A stretch of 64,000 nucleotides of DNA from Flavicella marina (GTDB taxonomy: Bacteria; Bacteroidota; Bacteroidia; Flavobacteriales; Flavobacteriaceae), in contig NZ_VYVA01000003.1 in the NCBI RefSeq assembly GCF_009193215.1, positions 310,001-374,000 on the forward strand, in the 5' to 3' direction. The notes under the pieces are model-generated. The model saw nothing but the letters and a program-made list of their open reading frames with translations, was not told the origin of the DNA and ran no database searches. This document shows positions 1 through 8,909 of this stretch, one piece after another. Made by a program: the position numbers and the translations under genes. The stretch's first letter is position 1, and the number at the start of each line of letters is the position of its first letter.

Positions 1-1
1 A

Positions 2-340
2 TTTATTGGGGAGATTTATCAAAAACCACCCATTTTCTCTGCACTGAAAAAAGATGGGAAGCGTATGTATGAACTGGCAAGGGCAGGAGAAGAAGTAGAG
101 GTAACCGCAAGAAAAATTTCGATCTCAGAATTTGAGATTACGCATATAGATTTTCCGAAAGTTTCGTTTCGAGTTGTGTGTAGTAAAGGAACTTATATTC
201 GTTCTTTGGCATATGATTTTGGAAAAGCACTAGAGTCTGGCGCACATTTGTCAGCATTGCGACGCACAAAAATTGGTGAGTTTTCTGTAGAAGATGCTGC
301 AACACTTGAAGGGTATATTTCAGCATTAAAAGAAGACTAG
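2..340 (+). CDS. truB: tRNA pseudouridine(55) synthase TruB, C-terminal part
   Basis: This is the C-terminal 112 codons of the enzyme that makes pseudouridine 55 in the T-loop of tRNAs; the catalytic Asp region lies outside the window. The frame is open from base 2 and begins with the family's conserved stretch QKPPIFSALKKDGKRMYELA, followed by CSKGTYIRSLAYDFG, the typical substrate-binding segment near the end of the TruB fold. It ends at a TAG one base before the convergent gene. No terminator is visible after it. Confidence 0.95.
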   Translation, partial: FIGEIYQKPPIFSALKKDGKRMYELARAGEEVEVTARKISISEFEITHIDFPKVSFRVVCSKGTYIRSLAYDFGKALESGAHLSALRRTKIGEFSVEDAATLEGYISALKED

Positions 341-341
341 C

Positions 342-824
342 TTATTTAAAAAGATTTCCATACCAGCTTTCAGAAGCAGGTACTTCCCAGTAGTTTTCAA
401 ATTCAAATTTGTTGGTAATCGTATTGTCAAAAACAATGTTTTTTTTGTTAACCGCTTTGTCTTTGATCAATTTTTTAAATTCTTTTAAATCTTTGTATTG
501 TACATATTGACCTTGTTTGAAACAAGGATTCATTTTGTCCATCAATTCAGTTTCGTATTCGGTTTGAAGTGAAATAATAAAGTTGATCAACTCATTCGTT
601 GTTTCGGTGCTAATCGTTATTTCTGACGAAGCGAAAATTACAATAAAACGATTGTATTGAATGGTAAAAGTAGCTTCAAAGTTCTCCTTGTTTTTTGTCC
701 ATTTCGAAATAAACGCAGTGAGCTTTTCTTCTAGTTCTTCAATTTCGTGTTTGTATATTTTTTTTTCAGAGGGAAACACCCAGACTTTTGCATCCTCTGG
801 AAATGTTTTATAATCGGTCACCAT
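342..824 (-). CDS. conserved Bacteroidota protein of unknown function (often mislabelled ABC transporter ATPase)
   Basis: A 160-residue soluble protein. I start it at the ATG at 824 rather than at the in-frame TTG at 845, because MVTDYKTFPEDAKVWVF matches the way flavobacterial homologues begin. Recalled homologues carry an 'ABC transporter ATPase' label, but I see no Walker A, signature or Walker B motif, so that name is unsupported. Conserved-looking features are KMNPCFKQGQYVQYK in the middle and FENYWEVPASESWYGN at the end. There is no signal peptide or membrane segment. It converges on truB with a one-base gap. Function unknown. Confidence 0.8.
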   Translation of the reverse strand: MVTDYKTFPEDAKVWVFPSEKKIYKHEIEELEEKLTAFISKWTKNKENFEATFTIQYNRFIVIFASSEITISTETTNELINFIISLQTEYETELMDKMNPCFKQGQYVQYKDLKEFKKLIKDKAVNKKNIVFDNTITNKFEFENYWEVPASESWYGNLFK

Positions 825-912
825 AATTTCTTTGTTGAGGCGCAAAGATATTTCTTTTTTATCGAAATAATATTTTCCAATTTTCTTGGTTACCTTGCGC
901 TTGATTATTGTT

Positions 913-920
913 TATATTTG
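913..920 (+). promoter_or_regulatory. Bacteroidota -7 box (TATATTTG) for the lipoprotein gene
   Basis: TATATTTG fits the TAnnTTTG consensus and lies 10 bases before the ATG at 931. TTG triplets upstream are not at an ideal distance, so only the -7 part is claimed. Confidence 0.55.
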
Positions 921-930
921 CTGTTATCAA

Positions 931-1584
931 ATGAAAAAACACACACCATTGGTTTTAAGAAATCTTTTTGTTCTATGTTTAGTATGTATGCTGTCTGTGG
1001 TGGCATGTAAGAAAAAAGCGAAGCCATTAGTTGTTGTTGAAGAAGTACCTGCTGAAGGTTTGTCTTTATTTGACGAAAAAAGCACTTTTATTTTTAATGA
1101 AGATCTAGATGTCACTGTTGCGAAAGAAATTTCCGGTTGGGATGAATACAGTAGTCTGTCAAAATTCTTAAAAAAAAATTACTCGATAATTTCTCCATCA
1201 TTGGCTTTAGAGATGTCGAAAGAATTGGTTGATTTGACAAAAAAAATGAATGATTCTTTGCAGATAAAAGAATTGAATAATCGAGGTGTTTTTGCGCGAT
1301 TGTATACTTTTTATTCAGAGGCTTTGCGTTTGCAAGATATGTCTGAGATAAGCTCTATCAAAGCATCAGAAGTTGTAGATCAGGTTCAGAAAATTGCAAC
1401 TGTATACAATTCAATTAATTTAAAAATTAATTCGGTTTACATGCAGAAAAATTTTGATGAGAATGTCGATTTTGATGAGTCTATTTTCAACTTCAATGAA
1501 AACGGCGAAACTCCTTATTCAGTGCCTAAGAAAAGTAAACGAAAACCGGTCAATCAAAATAAGAAGCCAGCAATTCGTAAATAA
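931..1584 (+). CDS. lipoprotein of unknown function
   Basis: The open frame extends upstream to 886, but the ATG at 931 gives a proper lipoprotein signal peptide (MKKHTPLVLRNLF, hydrophobic core, lipobox VVAC with Cys26) and follows a -7 box, so I use it. The mature 192 residues are hydrophilic and mostly helical in character, with a basic tail (KKSKRKP). No domain is recognised. The last 35 bases overlap the end of convergent recX. Likely anchored in the outer or inner membrane; role unknown. Confidence 0.75.
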   Translation: MKKHTPLVLRNLFVLCLVCMLSVVACKKKAKPLVVVEEVPAEGLSLFDEKSTFIFNEDLDVTVAKEISGWDEYSSLSKFLKKNYSIISPSLALEMSKELVDLTKKMNDSLQIKELNNRGVFARLYTFYSEALRLQDMSEISSIKASEVVDQVQKIATVYNSINLKINSVYMQKNFDENVDFDESIFNFNENGETPYSVPKKSKRKPVNQNKKPAIRK

Positions 1585-2023
1585 GGTTGCTTTCAAAACC
1601 TTGACGCAATAAATAGTCGGTTATTTTTTTTCTTTTTTTATACGGATTTGTTTCAAAAACAGTTTCCATTTTTTTTTCAATCAAGTGTTCTAACGTAGCA
1701 AAATAGGCTTCGCCGTCTATTTCTTTCAAGGCTTGTTTGATATTGTATTCAGTGATGTTTCGTTGTTTTAACTCTCGAATGATTCTGTTTTTACCCCATT
1801 TTTTTATTCTAAATTTTCCGCGTGCGAAGCTTTGTGCAAATCGGGTTTCGTTTAAAAAATTCTCAGCTATCAAATGCGTAATTACAATTTCAATTATCTC
1901 TGGAATCAACCTCATTTTACTGAGTTTATCTTCTACTTCTTTATGACATCGATCTTGGTATACACAATAGTGTTCGAGAGCCCGTTTGGCTTCTTCTAGC
2001 GTATATGTTTTGACACTCTTCAT
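1550..2023 (-). CDS. recX: RecX family regulatory protein
   Basis: A 157-residue helical protein of the RecX family, which binds RecA filaments and tunes recombination and the SOS response. Tandem three-helix repeats are visible: ALEHYCVYQDRCHKEVEDKL near the N-terminus, then ENFLNETRFAQSFARGKF, the most typical RecX segment, and WGKNRIIRELKQRNI. Length and motifs fit the family. The ATG at 2023 is the only good start. recA is not in the window. The gene tail overlaps the tail of the lipoprotein gene, so the two transcripts are convergent. Confidence 0.88.
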   Translation of the reverse strand: MKSVKTYTLEEAKRALEHYCVYQDRCHKEVEDKLSKMRLIPEIIEIVITHLIAENFLNETRFAQSFARGKFRIKKWGKNRIIRELKQRNITEYNIKQALKEIDGEAYFATLEHLIEKKMETVFETNPYKKRKKITDYLLRQGFESNLIYELLASYFD

Positions 2024-2054
2024 TTAAAATCAAATGTATAAAATATTACTACAT

Positions 2055-2091
2055 AAAAAAGCGGTTGCATCTAAAATGCAACCGCTTTTTT
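2055..2091 (-). terminator. intrinsic terminator of the RND efflux operon
   Basis: A perfect 10-bp stem (GCGGTTGCAT at 2061-2070 with ATGCAACCGC at 2076-2085) and a 5-base loop, flanked by A- and T-runs on either side. It lies just after the stop of the RND gene on the minus strand, before the recX start. Confidence 0.9.
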
Positions 2092-2109
2092 ACTTGATAA
2101 ATCAGTTAA

Positions 2110-5100
2110 TTAAATAAGTGCCTTTTTATTGTGCCACCACATTTTTAATTGGGTAATCAATAAGAATAAAATAGGTACAATAATTAAGGTAAGGAAGGTA
2201 GCAATGACCAACCCATAAATTACGGTCCAGGCCAATGGTCCCCAGAAAATAACATTGTCTCCACCAAAATATACATGAGCATCAAATTCACTAAAGAATG
2301 TAAAGAAGTTGATGTTGAGTCCGATTGCCAATGGAATCAAACCTAAGATGGTTGTTATGGCCGTTAACAATACTGGACGTAATCTAGATTTACCTGCTCT
2401 TACAATACAATTAAACAAATCTTCAGCACTCAAATAGTCTTCATCGACAATACTTAATTCAATTTTCTTTCTATCGATAAGAAGCTGTGCATAATCTAAG
2501 AGAACCACACCGTTGTTTACTACAATACCAGCAAGTGAAATAATTCCCATCATGGTCATCATAATAACGAATGAACTTCCTGTAATAACGATCCCACCGA
2601 ATACTCCAATTAGACTTAAGAAAATAGCGATCATAATAATTGCTGGTTTCGAAACGGAATTGAATTGTAGAATCAAGATCAAAAATATCAATCCTAGACC
2701 AGAGAAAAAGGCACCCATCAAGAAATTCATCTGTTTTGTTTGCTCTTCAATCTGTCCAGTGTAATCTACTTTAATTCCTTTAGGAAGACCTTTGAAGTTT
2801 TCCATTTCTTCTTGGATTTTTGATACGATGGCTCCTGCATCGGTATAACCCGGAGAAAGAGCAGAATATACAGTAACTACACGTTTTTGGTCTTTGTGCT
2901 TGATGGCACTAAAACCAGAATTGTTCTTTTGCTTGGCTACTGCAGAAACAGGGATCTCTTTGATCTGACCTGTTGCCATATCTCTAAACGTAATTTTTTG
3001 ATTGAACAAAGCACTTTTGTTGTAACGATCTTCTTTGTTGAAACGAACGTAAATGTCGTAATCTTCACCATCGTTTTTATATACCCCAGCTTTGCTACCA
3101 AAAATTGCATTACGTAATTGTTGACCCACTTGACCTGCGCTTACACCCAATTCTCCAGCTTTTTTACGATCTACAACAACTTGCATTCCTGGTTTGTCTC
3201 TGTTTACGTCGATTTTTAATTCGTCAATACCTGCAATACTTCTTGTGTTGATAAAGTCACGCATTTTTTCAGCAGTTTCAATCAGCTCAGCATAATCTTT
3301 ACCTTCAATTTCAATATTAATAGGAGGCCCTGCAGGAGGTCCGTTTACATCTTTTTCAACAGAGATCAAGACTCCAGGGTAAATCCCAACCAAAGCAGTT
3401 TGTACTTTTTGTCTTAGAATTTCACTGTCTTCACCACGTCTGAATTTGTATTCGCGCATTGAAGCTGTAATTTTACCTTTGTGTGGCATCTCTGCAGCTG
3501 AACCACCATCAGTTTGCGGATTACCAGCTCCTTCACCCACTTGCGAAACCGTACTCTCAACTAAAAAGTTGTAATCACCGTCCATGTATTCATCTCCGTT
3601 CAGTACTTCAAAAACACGTTTTTCAATTCTTTTGGTAATGTCGTTTGTCTTTTCAATATCTGTACCCTGAGGGTATTCGATGTATACAATAATTTGGTTT
3701 GGTTTGTTGTCAGGGAAAAATTCAATTTTAGTTCTTTGTGTTGCTACTGAAGCTCCAAAAGAAATAAACGCCGCTATTAACAAAATAAAAGTACCGATAC
3801 TATACACACCACGTCTCCATCCTGTCAAGGCAAATTTCAATTGTTTTTCGTAGAAGTTTTCAAGTCTGGTAAGTATTTTATCTTGAAATGCGTTGGCAAG
3901 TTTACGCAATACCAAACGGTAGAACCAAAGCATTGCTGCAGTAAATACCATTAAGGTACCTAAAGCATTATAGCTCCCGCCTGTGAAATATATAAAGACA
4001 CCAATTACGGTCAAAATAGATGAGATTAACACCATTCTTTTGATCGGCATCTCTTTGTCTTCTACACTCATAAATTGAGATACCAATACAGAGTTGAAGA
4101 ATATGGCAACAAATAATGATGAACCTAAAACTACAGATAATGTAATTGGGAAATAAATCATGAACTGCCCCATTAAACCAGGCCACATTCCTAAAGGAAT
4201 AAATGCTGCTACAGTTGTTGCTGTTGATATGATAATTGGAAACGCAATTTCGCTGATTCCTTTTTTCGCCGCTTCTTTACGTGTCATCCCTTCTTCATCC
4301 ATCAATCGGTATACGTTTTCAACAACCACAATACCATTATCTACCAACATACCAAGTCCCATAATCAATCCGAAAAGAATCATGGTGTTCATAGTGTATC
4401 CTAACATTTCAAGGATCATCAATGACATAAACATCGACATTGGAATTGCAAATCCAACAAACAACGCGTTTTTGAATCCTAAGAAAAACATCAATACTGT
4501 TACCACTAAGATAATACCGAAGATGATGTTGTTAACCAGGTCATCAACTTGGCCAATGGTCTTCGAAGACTGATCGTTTGAGATAGTGATTTTTAAGTCA
4601 TTCGGGAAATAATCTGCTTGTGCTTTAGTCACAATTTCTCTCACCTGATCTGCAGCTGCAACCATGTTTTTTCCGGCTCTTTTCTTAACATCAAGCATCA
4701 CTACTTTTTCACCAAATTCTCTGGCATAAGTAGTTTTGTCTTTGTCTTTAAATGCAATTTTCGCAACATTTTTTAGATAAATCGGATTGTTACGTTCGTT
4801 TTTCACAACGAAATTACCTAGTTCATTCGGATCAGAAATCTCTCCGATAATTCGAATGGTACGTCTTTGTCCACTCGTAATTAAATTACCCGCAGACATG
4901 GTGGCATTTCCGTTGTTGATCGCAGAAACAATATCGTTAAAGCTTACCTTAGCAGCCATCATTTTATAAATGTCTACTGCAATTTCTACTTCTTTTTCTT
5001 GTGCACCACGAATGTCAACTTGTTTGATTTCGCTTAGGTCTTCTATCTCATCTTCTAAATACTCACCAAATTCTTTTAATTTGTAAACTGGGTAATCACC

Positions 5101-5577
5101 AGATAAGTTGATGTTCAGAATCGGCATCTCTTCAGACATACTTAGGTCAAACGCATTTGGTTCAACCTTCGCACCGTTAAACGTAGGCCAGTCTTCACTA
5201 GAAGTTTCGGTGTCTATTTCGTCTTTTACTTTTTGTTTCGCTTGATCTACTGTAATGTTTTCGTCGAACTCAACAATAATCATTGAATAATCTTCTTGCG
5301 ATGTAGAAGTGATTTCTACGACATTACTCACCGTTTTTAGTTTGTCTTCTAAAGGTGTTGTAATCAGTTTTTCGATATCTTCGGCAGTATTACCTGGGTA
5401 CAAAGAACTGATGTATATTTTGGTTTCCTTAATTTCAGGAAAACTTTCCCTTGGCATGTTGAAGTAGGCTGATGTTCCTAAAAAGAATATCATCACCATT
5501 GCAACATAGATGGTAGTTTTATTGTTGATCGCCCATGAGGACAAACCAAACTCTTTGTCAACTTTTTTCTCAGTCAT
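2110..5577 (-). CDS. RND efflux pump inner-membrane transporter (AcrB/HAE1 type)
   Basis: An 1155-residue proton-driven drug or metabolite exporter of the RND superfamily, close to the usual 1,000-1,150 residues. It has TM1 near residues 20-40, a large periplasmic loop, a TM cluster with the signature GLGMLVDNGIVVVENVYRLM, a second periplasmic loop and a second TM cluster ending at a short basic tail. The TM4 region has a single Asp (LVDN) rather than the Asp-Asp pair of E. coli AcrB. It is last in a tetR-tolC-adaptor-RND operon, 28 bases after the adaptor, and is followed by a strong terminator. The substrate cannot be told from sequence. Confidence 0.93.
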   Translation of the reverse strand: MTEKKVDKEFGLSSWAINNKTTIYVAMVMIFFLGTSAYFNMPRESFPEIKETKIYISSLYPGNTAEDIEKLITTPLEDKLKTVSNVVEITSTSQEDYSMIIVEFDENITVDQAKQKVKDEIDTETSSEDWPTFNGAKVEPNAFDLSMSEEMPILNINLSGDYPVYKLKEFGEYLEDEIEDLSEIKQVDIRGAQEKEVEIAVDIYKMMAAKVSFNDIVSAINNGNATMSAGNLITSGQRRTIRIIGEISDPNELGNFVVKNERNNPIYLKNVAKIAFKDKDKTTYAREFGEKVVMLDVKKRAGKNMVAAADQVREIVTKAQADYFPNDLKITISNDQSSKTIGQVDDLVNNIIFGIILVVTVLMFFLGFKNALFVGFAIPMSMFMSLMILEMLGYTMNTMILFGLIMGLGMLVDNGIVVVENVYRLMDEEGMTRKEAAKKGISEIAFPIIISTATTVAAFIPLGMWPGLMGQFMIYFPITLSVVLGSSLFVAIFFNSVLVSQFMSVEDKEMPIKRMVLISSILTVIGVFIYFTGGSYNALGTLMVFTAAMLWFYRLVLRKLANAFQDKILTRLENFYEKQLKFALTGWRRGVYSIGTFILLIAAFISFGASVATQRTKIEFFPDNKPNQIIVYIEYPQGTDIEKTNDITKRIEKRVFEVLNGDEYMDGDYNFLVESTVSQVGEGAGNPQTDGGSAAEMPHKGKITASMREYKFRRGEDSEILRQKVQTALVGIYPGVLISVEKDVNGPPAGPPINIEIEGKDYAELIETAEKMRDFINTRSIAGIDELKIDVNRDKPGMQVVVDRKKAGELGVSAGQVGQQLRNAIFGSKAGVYKNDGEDYDIYVRFNKEDRYNKSALFNQKITFRDMATGQIKEIPVSAVAKQKNNSGFSAIKHKDQKRVVTVYSALSPGYTDAGAIVSKIQEEMENFKGLPKGIKVDYTGQIEEQTKQMNFLMGAFFSGLGLIFLILILQFNSVSKPAIIMIAIFLSLIGVFGGIVITGSSFVIMMTMMGIISLAGIVVNNGVVLLDYAQLLIDRKKIELSIVDEDYLSAEDLFNCIVRAGKSRLRPVLLTAITTILGLIPLAIGLNINFFTFFSEFDAHVYFGGDNVIFWGPLAWTVIYGLVIATFLTLIIVPILFLLITQLKMWWHNKKALI

Positions 5578-5605
5578 CTTTAGGTTGTTTAAATTGATTT
5601 GTCAA

Positions 5606-6793
5606 TTATAGTTTTAACGCTTCGTTGCTTAAAATTTTTACCGACTGACCGTCTGTAACACTTCTTGCTCCTTCATCGATGATTTCTAAACCATTCGGAA
5701 ACTTTGTAATTACTTCGATTACATCACCCTGAGTTTTACCTGTTTCGATGATCTTTCTTTTCACAACAGCTTCACCATTTGTTTTTTTGTTGGTGGCGAT
5801 GTACACATATTGCTGCCCATTTGCATTTTCAGAAATGATGCTTTGAGGAATTAAAATTGCGTTTTCGTTTTTGTAGTCATTGATTTTCAAACGAGCCGTA
5901 AGGTTAGGTTTGATATCTTGATCAGGATTCGGTACGTTTATTTCAACTTTAAACGTTCTGTTGCTTGGGTTTACGTAGCTAGCAGCATGTCTAACAGAAG
6001 CCTGAACCGTTTTGTTTAGAATAGGGAAAAAGACTTCAACGTGTTTTCCTTTGGTTACAGAAGTAATATAACTCTCAGGAATCTCAGCATCTATGTACAT
6101 GTTTGTCAAATTCACAATTCGCAATAATTCAGATCCTTGTCCAGGAGCAATTACCATACCTTCTTCTTTAAAAACATCATCGATAATTCCAGAGAACGGA
6201 GCTGTAATTCTAGTCTTTTTTAGTTGTTTTTTTAATTGCTTGATGGCATTGATATTTGCGAAATAGTTGGTTTCTGCGCGTAGGTATTCTATTTCAGAAC
6301 CAATTTTTTGTTCCCATAAGCTCTTTTGTCTTTCGTATGTAGTCTTTGCCAATTTGGTTTGTGTTTCTAATTGTGCAATTTGATCGTCAATTCCGCCGTC
6401 ACTTAAAACAGCAAGCAATGCCCCTTTTGAAACTCTTTGACCTTCTACTACATGAATACTTTTGATGATCCCTGGAACTTCTGGGTATACCAACACATTT
6501 TTCTTAGTACTTACATTACCTTGGATGTCTAAATGATGGTTAAAAACAGTTTCTGTCGCTGTAATCGTTGTAACCAAAGGCAGTCTTTTTACAGTATCAT
6601 AAATGGCTATGGCATCTACTAGTGCTTCTAATTTTTGATTGATCTCTTTTTGGTTGGCTTCGATTTCTTTTTTCTTAGCTCTTAATTGAGAAATGTCTCC
6701 TGAATCGATAACAGCTTCAACTGTCGTCGTTGTTTTTTCAGCACAAGAAGTTAGGATAATTGTGCTAGCAATAATTGCGTAAATATATTTCAT
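5606..6793 (-). CDS. RND efflux periplasmic adaptor (HlyD/AcrA type), lipoprotein
   Basis: A 395-residue membrane fusion protein linking the RND pump to the TolC channel. A lipobox (ILTSC, Cys17) predicts a lipid anchor. A coiled coil follows at about residues 35-60, then a lipoyl-like half with GIIKSIHVVEGQRVSKGALLAVL, a helical hairpin (TKLAKTTYERQKSLWEQKI), the second lipoyl half with APFSGIIDDVFKEEGM, and beta-barrel and membrane-proximal domains. It lies between tolC (18 bases upstream) and the RND gene. Confidence 0.92.
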   Translation of the reverse strand: MKYIYAIIASTIILTSCAEKTTTTVEAVIDSGDISQLRAKKKEIEANQKEINQKLEALVDAIAIYDTVKRLPLVTTITATETVFNHHLDIQGNVSTKKNVLVYPEVPGIIKSIHVVEGQRVSKGALLAVLSDGGIDDQIAQLETQTKLAKTTYERQKSLWEQKIGSEIEYLRAETNYFANINAIKQLKKQLKKTRITAPFSGIIDDVFKEEGMVIAPGQGSELLRIVNLTNMYIDAEIPESYITSVTKGKHVEVFFPILNKTVQASVRHAASYVNPSNRTFKVEINVPNPDQDIKPNLTARLKINDYKNENAILIPQSIISENANGQQYVYIATNKKTNGEAVVKRKIIETGKTQGDVIEVITKFPNGLEIIDEGARSVTDGQSVKILSNEALKL

Positions 6794-6811
6794 GGTTTAT
6801 TTTTTTGGAAA

Positions 6812-8149
6812 TTATTTTATGTTTAATAAATTTTTCAGTTCTACTTTTTTGTTGATAACATCAATAATAGATTCGATGTATTGTTGTTGACTGTCGTACA
6901 ACTGAACTTGTACGGTTCTTAAGTCGATACTACTTGCAAGTCCTTCTCTAAATTTGATCGAATTTTTTCGTTCAATTTTTTCTGCTAAGGCTAAGTTTTG
7001 TTTTCTGTTTTCGTAAGTCTGAGCAGCAAGAATGTACTCGCTTTTTACTTTCTTTAAATCGAGTTGTAGTTGTTGTTCAACATCTTTCAAAGTGTTTTGC
7101 GATATTTCCCAATTTATTTTTGCTCTTCTTTTTTGCGAACGAATGTTGAAAGAAGTAAAAATTGGAATGGTAAGAGAAACACCTGCCGAAGTTGATGTTA
7201 ACCATGTTTGTTCGCTTTCAAACAAACCTCCAAACGATTCGTTTAATCCTTGTGCATTTGTGTTTAGAAATGCTGAGATAGAAGGCATGTATTTCGATTT
7301 TTCTAACTTGTATAGCAATTCTTTACTTTCTGTTTCGTTTACAGCTATTTTGTAATCTATGTTGTTGAAAATAGAATTTTGCGAGTATTCAGATTCAAGT
7401 GTTACATATTGATTGATCAAGTTTTCAAGATCGTCACTCAATGTAATCGCTATGGTAGAATCTATTCCAAGCAGTAGTTTTACATAACCATTTGAAACCT
7501 CAGATAAAACTTCGTAGTTACGCATCGAGTTTTCAAGATTTGTTAAGGTCAATTGCAATTGTTCAACGCTTTCTTCCTCTGCCAAACCATTTGCTACTAC
7601 AGCGCCAGCTTCTTTTAAGTTGTCTTCAATATTTTTGATGTTTTTTTCTAATATCAAAATACTTTCATCAGTCAATAATGAAGTCATATACGCGTTCACC
7701 ACAATTTCTTCGATTTCATTGTCTGTTTTTTCTTTGTAGTTTTTAGAAATGTCTAAAAATACTTTTGAAGCTTGTAAACCTACAATATAACTACCATCAA
7801 AAATTAATTGGGTAACTGTTAAACTCGGAGATAAACTGTTCTTCGGAAAAAAGAAGTTTACCGGATCTGCTGGGTTGTTTGGGTCTCCTTGAATCGGTGC
7901 TTTGATGTTGGCTTGGTAATCGATTTTACCATTCAACTGTGGCAAACCTACAGAGATGGCTTCCCATTTTTGTTCTTCCGCGGCTTGAATACTTGCCGTT
8001 GCATTCTGAATGTTTCGGTTGTGTACTTTGGCATATTCGACAGCTTCATTGAGGCTAAACGATGTTTTTTGAGGTTCTGTTGCAGGTTCTTGTGCAAATG
8101 AACTCAAAACAATTGCCAATAATAAATAAACGATGTTGTTTTTTTTCAT
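6812..8149 (-). CDS. TolC family outer-membrane efflux channel
   Basis: A 445-residue outer-membrane channel with a signal peptide (MKKNNIVYLLLAIVLSSFAQ). Two long helical hairpin repeats are typical of TolC: SLNEAVEYAKVHNRNIQNA opens the first and a matching GNAx-like region with LASSIDLRTVQVQLYDSQQQYIES ends the second. It starts only 2 bases after the tetR stop on the minus strand, so the regulator and pump are one transcript. It completes a three-part pump with the two following genes. Confidence 0.92.
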   Translation of the reverse strand: MKKNNIVYLLLAIVLSSFAQEPATEPQKTSFSLNEAVEYAKVHNRNIQNATASIQAAEEQKWEAISVGLPQLNGKIDYQANIKAPIQGDPNNPADPVNFFFPKNSLSPSLTVTQLIFDGSYIVGLQASKVFLDISKNYKEKTDNEIEEIVVNAYMTSLLTDESILILEKNIKNIEDNLKEAGAVVANGLAEEESVEQLQLTLTNLENSMRNYEVLSEVSNGYVKLLLGIDSTIAITLSDDLENLINQYVTLESEYSQNSIFNNIDYKIAVNETESKELLYKLEKSKYMPSISAFLNTNAQGLNESFGGLFESEQTWLTSTSAGVSLTIPIFTSFNIRSQKRRAKINWEISQNTLKDVEQQLQLDLKKVKSEYILAAQTYENRKQNLALAEKIERKNSIKFREGLASSIDLRTVQVQLYDSQQQYIESIIDVINKKVELKNLLNIK

Positions 8150-8151
8150 CT

Positions 8152-8754
8152 CTAATTGTATTGATTTTGTACTTTTTCTAGTGTTAGTATTCCTTTTTCG
8201 GTTGCGATACCACGAACATGGTATTCTAAATATTTTTCTAACAAATAATTCATAGAAAACAATTCGGTAGGAAAAGTGTCTATGTCTTTGATGCCCATCA
8301 TTCCTTGAAAATACACCCTTGAAATAAATGAGATGTCGATGTCACTTCTGAAATATGCATCTTTTACACCTCGGTTCAAGTTGTCGGTTACGCACTCTTG
8401 CATCACAGCAAATTGTTTGTTTCTTAATTCAGCATGAATTTTCGGGTAATATTTTTGAAGTTGAAATAGGGGTGATGATTTTTCGTCTTTTAAGTTTTCT
8501 AAAATGAATTTTTTGATTTGAAATAATTCTTCAATGGGGTTGTAGCTTAAATCACAAATACATTCTATTCCAGACGAAATACACTCGAACATACCAAAAG
8601 TGGTTTCTTGAACCAATTTCGTTTTGTTGCTAAAATGCGTGTAAATCGTTTTTTTAGAAATGCTCATTTTCTCAGCAATATCATCCATGGTAACGCTCTT
8701 AAATCCGTAGGTTAAGAACATTTCAGTTGCTGATGTTAATATTTCTTCTCTCAT
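8152..8754 (-). CDS. TetR family transcriptional regulator of the efflux operon
   Basis: A 200-residue repressor. The N-terminal helix-turn-helix is clear (VTMDDIAEKMSISKKTIYTHF, about residues 21-41). The C-terminal two-thirds is an unassigned helical ligand domain. It is the first gene of the tetR-tolC-adaptor-RND operon and is followed directly by tolC. The promoter region ahead of it carries a 9-bp inverted repeat overlapping the -33/-7 elements, which suggests autorepression of the whole operon. The ligand is unknown. Confidence 0.92.
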   Translation of the reverse strand: MREEILTSATEMFLTYGFKSVTMDDIAEKMSISKKTIYTHFSNKTKLVQETTFGMFECISSGIECICDLSYNPIEELFQIKKFILENLKDEKSSPLFQLQKYYPKIHAELRNKQFAVMQECVTDNLNRGVKDAYFRSDIDISFISRVYFQGMMGIKDIDTFPTELFSMNYLLEKYLEYHVRGIATEKGILTLEKVQNQYN

Positions 8755-8776
8755 CTATTCACTAAATTTAACGCTG

Positions 8777-8805
8777 CAAATGTAGTAAGGAAACTTTAAA
8801 TACAA
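8777..8805 (-). promoter_or_regulatory. promoter of the tetR-efflux operon
   Basis: Read on the minus strand, TTG (8803-8805) and TACATTTG (8777-8784) are separated by 18 bases. This matches the Bacteroidota TTG-N17-23-TAnnTTTG promoter. The -7 box is 22 bases before the tetR ATG. Confidence 0.7.
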
Positions 8806-8816
8806 AAAAAGTTTCC
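8789..8816. promoter_or_regulatory. candidate TetR operator (9-bp inverted repeat)
   Basis: GGAAACTTT (8789-8797) and AAAGTTTCC (8808-8816) form a perfect inverted repeat with a 10-base spacer, lying across the -33/-7 region of the tetR promoter. Position and symmetry fit a TetR dimer site that blocks RNA polymerase. Binding is inferred. Confidence 0.65.
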
Positions 8817-8909
8817 AAAGTTTTTTGTGACAAATATCATTTTTTCATTTTTTGAAAAAATTGATTGTAGTCGAATAGCTTTGTTTATTTTTACAAAAAA
8901 TCTAGAATT

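Noticed and set aside
886-930. Upstream extension of the lipoprotein gene
   Set aside because: It would disrupt the lipoprotein signal peptide and overlaps the -7 box; the ATG at 931 fits better.
4160-4573. 137-codon open frame antisense to the RND transporter gene
   Set aside because: It lies wholly within a clear coding gene on the other strand, has no promoter, and its composition is what the complement of hydrophobic codons gives.
8827-8840. GTGACaaatATCAT, an FNR-like match before the polyprenyl synthase gene
   Set aside because: One mismatch in the core, an A/T-rich setting and no link of the gene to oxygen; chance is the better explanation.
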